From Magicicada septendecula (taxonomy: Eukaryota; Arthropoda; Insecta; Hemiptera; Cicadidae), in assembly GCA_034769895.1 (NCBI GenBank), contig CM068367.1, forward strand, positions 124,843,927 to 124,907,926: 64,000 nucleotides of DNA, given 5' to 3'. The notes under the pieces were generated by a model, which searched no databases, was not told the origin of the DNA, and saw nothing but the letters and a program-made list of their open reading frames with translations. Each line of letters opens with the position of its first letter. Positions within the stretch are counted from its first letter, which is position 1. Position numbers and translations under genes: made by a program. This document shows, piece by piece, positions 61,903 to 64,000 of the stretch.

Positions 61903-63795
61903 TTGTTTATTGTTTATTGTGTTATGAACATTTAATTGTGTGGACAGTGTTTTTAAAAATGGACTGATTAGGACTGATTATGGTAAATGATTTCATGATT
62001 ATGTGAATTGTATATTTTGTGTATTGATGTCTATGTATTTGTGTATTTTTGCTGTTGTGTATTTTATGTATTTTTTAGGTAACCATGTATTGTACGATTT
62101 TAAATAACTAAAGGAAGTTTAAATGATATTATGAGATTCAGGTTATAAGGGTTAGTAAATGATTAAGCAGGTAATAGATTTGGATATTGAGAAGTATTGT
62201 TGTTAGTTGGTAAGTGATGAATTTTGTAATGGTGTATTAAGTTGAAATGTTGTAAAGAGTTTGGGGTAATAGTGATAAATAAGGGCATTGGAGTTAGTTA
62301 AATAGAGTTATTGGGAGTTAGGAAAATAAAGTGTTGAGATGCTGATAATATATAAAGAGGTGTTAGATATTTTAGGGACACAGTGGTTAGTAATTATATG
62401 TAGCATTGAGTGATGTGAGTGGTAATTATATTTGTTGTTGATGGTGATATTTTGTAATAAGGGTATTGGTGTAGGAGTCCAACGAGAGAGGTTGAGACAG
62501 GAAGGGATTGTTGTGTGCCGGAAAGGGTTATCTGAAAGGGTCAGGAACCGATAAGGGAATGAGTTGGTTAGAGGGAATACACACATACTAGTACAAAAAA
62601 TGCGCGGTGCCAGAGGTTTTAAATGGGATTTGTGAAGGGGGTTATTATAGAGATATTGGTGTCAAAATATATTAATGGTTAGAAGCAGCTAGTGTAAAAA
62701 AGGGGTAGTAAGGTTAGATTGACGAATGCCAAAATAAGACAGAGAAAATAATGAATAATAGAGAGTCACCCAAACGAGTAAGGATAGAAGGGTTAGAAAA
62801 GGAGAATTCATGGTAGGAAGGTGAGGTAACAAAGGAAGGTAATTGTAACTGAAAGGTAAGGATAAATTTGAAATTGTTGCATAGAATATGATGAATGTCA
62901 AATAATTAAAAGTTAATAGAGAATTGTTGAAGTAGTAATGTGATAAAGTTTGGTACAAATCATGTAAATTTAAATTGTTTAATGTAAGGTAAATGTAACA
63001 ATGTTAATATGTAATGTACAATGTTTTATGATGTTTTATTATGTTGATAGCAATAGAGTGTGTGGTTAGGAGGTCGTTACAGGGGTAATGACGATAACAA
63101 GTGTTAAGAGATAGTATATTTTAAAGTTGACAATCTATAGTTGCAAATGAAGTTGATAAGAATATTATAGTAAGCTGCCATTTACAAAATAGAAGAAGTG
63201 AATCTAAGTTGAGTAACAAAATTTAAATAAAAAGTGTCTGCCATGATAGTTGTAAGCTGAATTTGTAGAAATAATTAGGTGAAGGTATTTTGGGGGTATA
63301 TTAAAGAATTGTTGATATATTGTGTTATGTGTAGTCATATATATATGTTGTTTATTTTCTTACAAGTAAGAAATTGAGTTAGGTGGTGGTAAAAAATCAA
63401 TGTATTTTAAGTCTTGTAGTTAGGAGATTGAACCTGTTGAATTAAAAAACCAAACCAATGCCCCAAAAACACAAACCAATGCGTCTAAAAGGGAACATAT
63501 CAGTGGTAGATATGTAAGTGTACTGGACCACTATTTTAATTTTTTGTATGCAATGTTTCAGAGTTTTGTGGTGTTGTGACCGCAGTCCTGGGCTGGCTGG
63601 AGCGTCAGAACAGGAGTGTAGAGTGCCTCATGGCCTTATGGTGTAGGGATCTCTCAGGAGAAGTCCAGTAAGGTCAGAGGGTGCGACCAACATCATAGTA
63701 CCAAGGGTAAGTGATGATAAAATTTTTATATAATAACAATACAGGGGGTTGTGGTAACATATCTAGACTGATCCTTTTAGGAAAGTGTGAATGAG
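61903..63795. other. Non-coding interior of element C
   Basis: No ORF of coding character. G-rich and C-poor on the sense strand. The last 250 bases align in blocks with the end of element A's interior (GGGATCTC, GAAGTCCAGTAA, ACTGATCC). Confidence 0.7.
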
Positions 63796-63837
63796 TCAAG
63801 GAAATTTTTTGTGTTCCAACACAAAAATTTTCCTTGA
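63796..63837 (+). other. Hairpin directly upstream of the element C polypurine tract
   Basis: Arms 63796-63815 and 63818-63837 pair at 19 of 20 positions. The 3' arm ends in TTGA, immediately followed by the G run. Same position as in element A but with unrelated arm sequence. Confidence 0.8.
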
Positions 63838-63844
63838 GGGGGTT
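63836..63844 (+). other. Polypurine tract of element C
   Basis: GAGGGGG followed by TT directly before TGTAACAG of the 3' LTR. Confidence 0.6.
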
Positions 63845-64000
63845 TGTAACAGTACATCTTGACCCCATACCACAATTATGGGTTATAAGGGTGATTTTCA
63901 ATGTTTTATTGTGTAATTATGAACATACAGAATGGTTAGGTCCATTGTCCCAATATAAAGAGAGAACCAAGCAGAATCAGTCAGTGTATCATACCAAGGT
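63845..64000 (+). repeat. 3' LTR of element C, first 156 bases
   Basis: Identical base for base to 59373-59528. Continues beyond the window. Confidence 0.95.

Larger units (their letters stand above)
59373..64000 (+). mobile_element. Element C: young non-autonomous relative of element A (3' end outside window)
   Basis: 5' LTR at 59373-60612, primer site, one intact ORF (60835-61902), about 1.9 kb of non-coding interior, hairpin, polypurine tract and the start of the 3' LTR at 63845. The 156 bases of 3' LTR in the window are identical to the 5' LTR start. No enzyme domains are present. The ORF and the 3' interior are homologous to element A, while the LTRs are largely different apart from TGTAAC ends and a CRE octamer. 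Confidence 0.88.

Overview
The window reads as AT-rich, repeat-dense nuclear DNA from an arthropod, most likely an insect. Two spliced exons of a single host gene lie on the minus strand, and nearly everything else recognisable is LTR retrotransposon sequence of the Gypsy and BEL/Pao types. Short AT and trinucleotide repeats and foldback elements fill part of the remainder. I see no bacterial operons, CRISPR array, tRNA or rRNA gene.

Layout. 1-6500: a Gypsy-like, apparently non-autonomous element (A). Its only protein is a coiled-coil ORF, followed by about 3.7 kb of non-coding interior and a 1264-bp 3' LTR. 7346-7573 and 18257-18520: two exons of a type II phosphatidylinositol 4-kinase. They are separated by an intron that holds an LTR relic (7869-8880) and a complete but broken BEL element (9694-17452). 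18521-33391: no further coding sequence found, with diverged LTRs at about 20119-21250 and 25767-26900 and an LTR/primer-site junction near 21313-21376. 33392-33590: a perfect 94-bp inverted repeat. 33652-42398: Gypsy element D, with one fused gag-protease-RT-RNase H frame and a shifted integrase frame. 42418-51493: Gypsy element B on the minus strand, whose gag and pol form one reading frame interrupted only by two UGA codons. 51518-51678: a second foldback. 54657-56953: gag-only Gypsy relic E with a perfect tRNA-Lys primer site. About 57255-59371: a probable solo LTR (F), possibly minus strand. 59373-64000: element C, a young relative of A. The 156 bp of its 3' LTR inside the window are identical to its 5' LTR, and its 355-codon ORF is intact.

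How the parts relate. A and C share the same unusual single protein, a 3' hairpin next to the polypurine tract, and G-rich, C-poor non-coding interiors. I regard them as members of one non-autonomous family that must borrow reverse transcriptase and integrase. B and D are near-complete Gypsy elements with LTR divergence of about 1% or less by eye, so retrotransposition here is recent. LTRs of A, C and three relics carry a CRE-type octamer (TGACGTCA or TGACGTAA), suggesting shared transcriptional control. The kinase gene appears to retain its frame and splice sites in the two visible exons, despite insertions in its introns.
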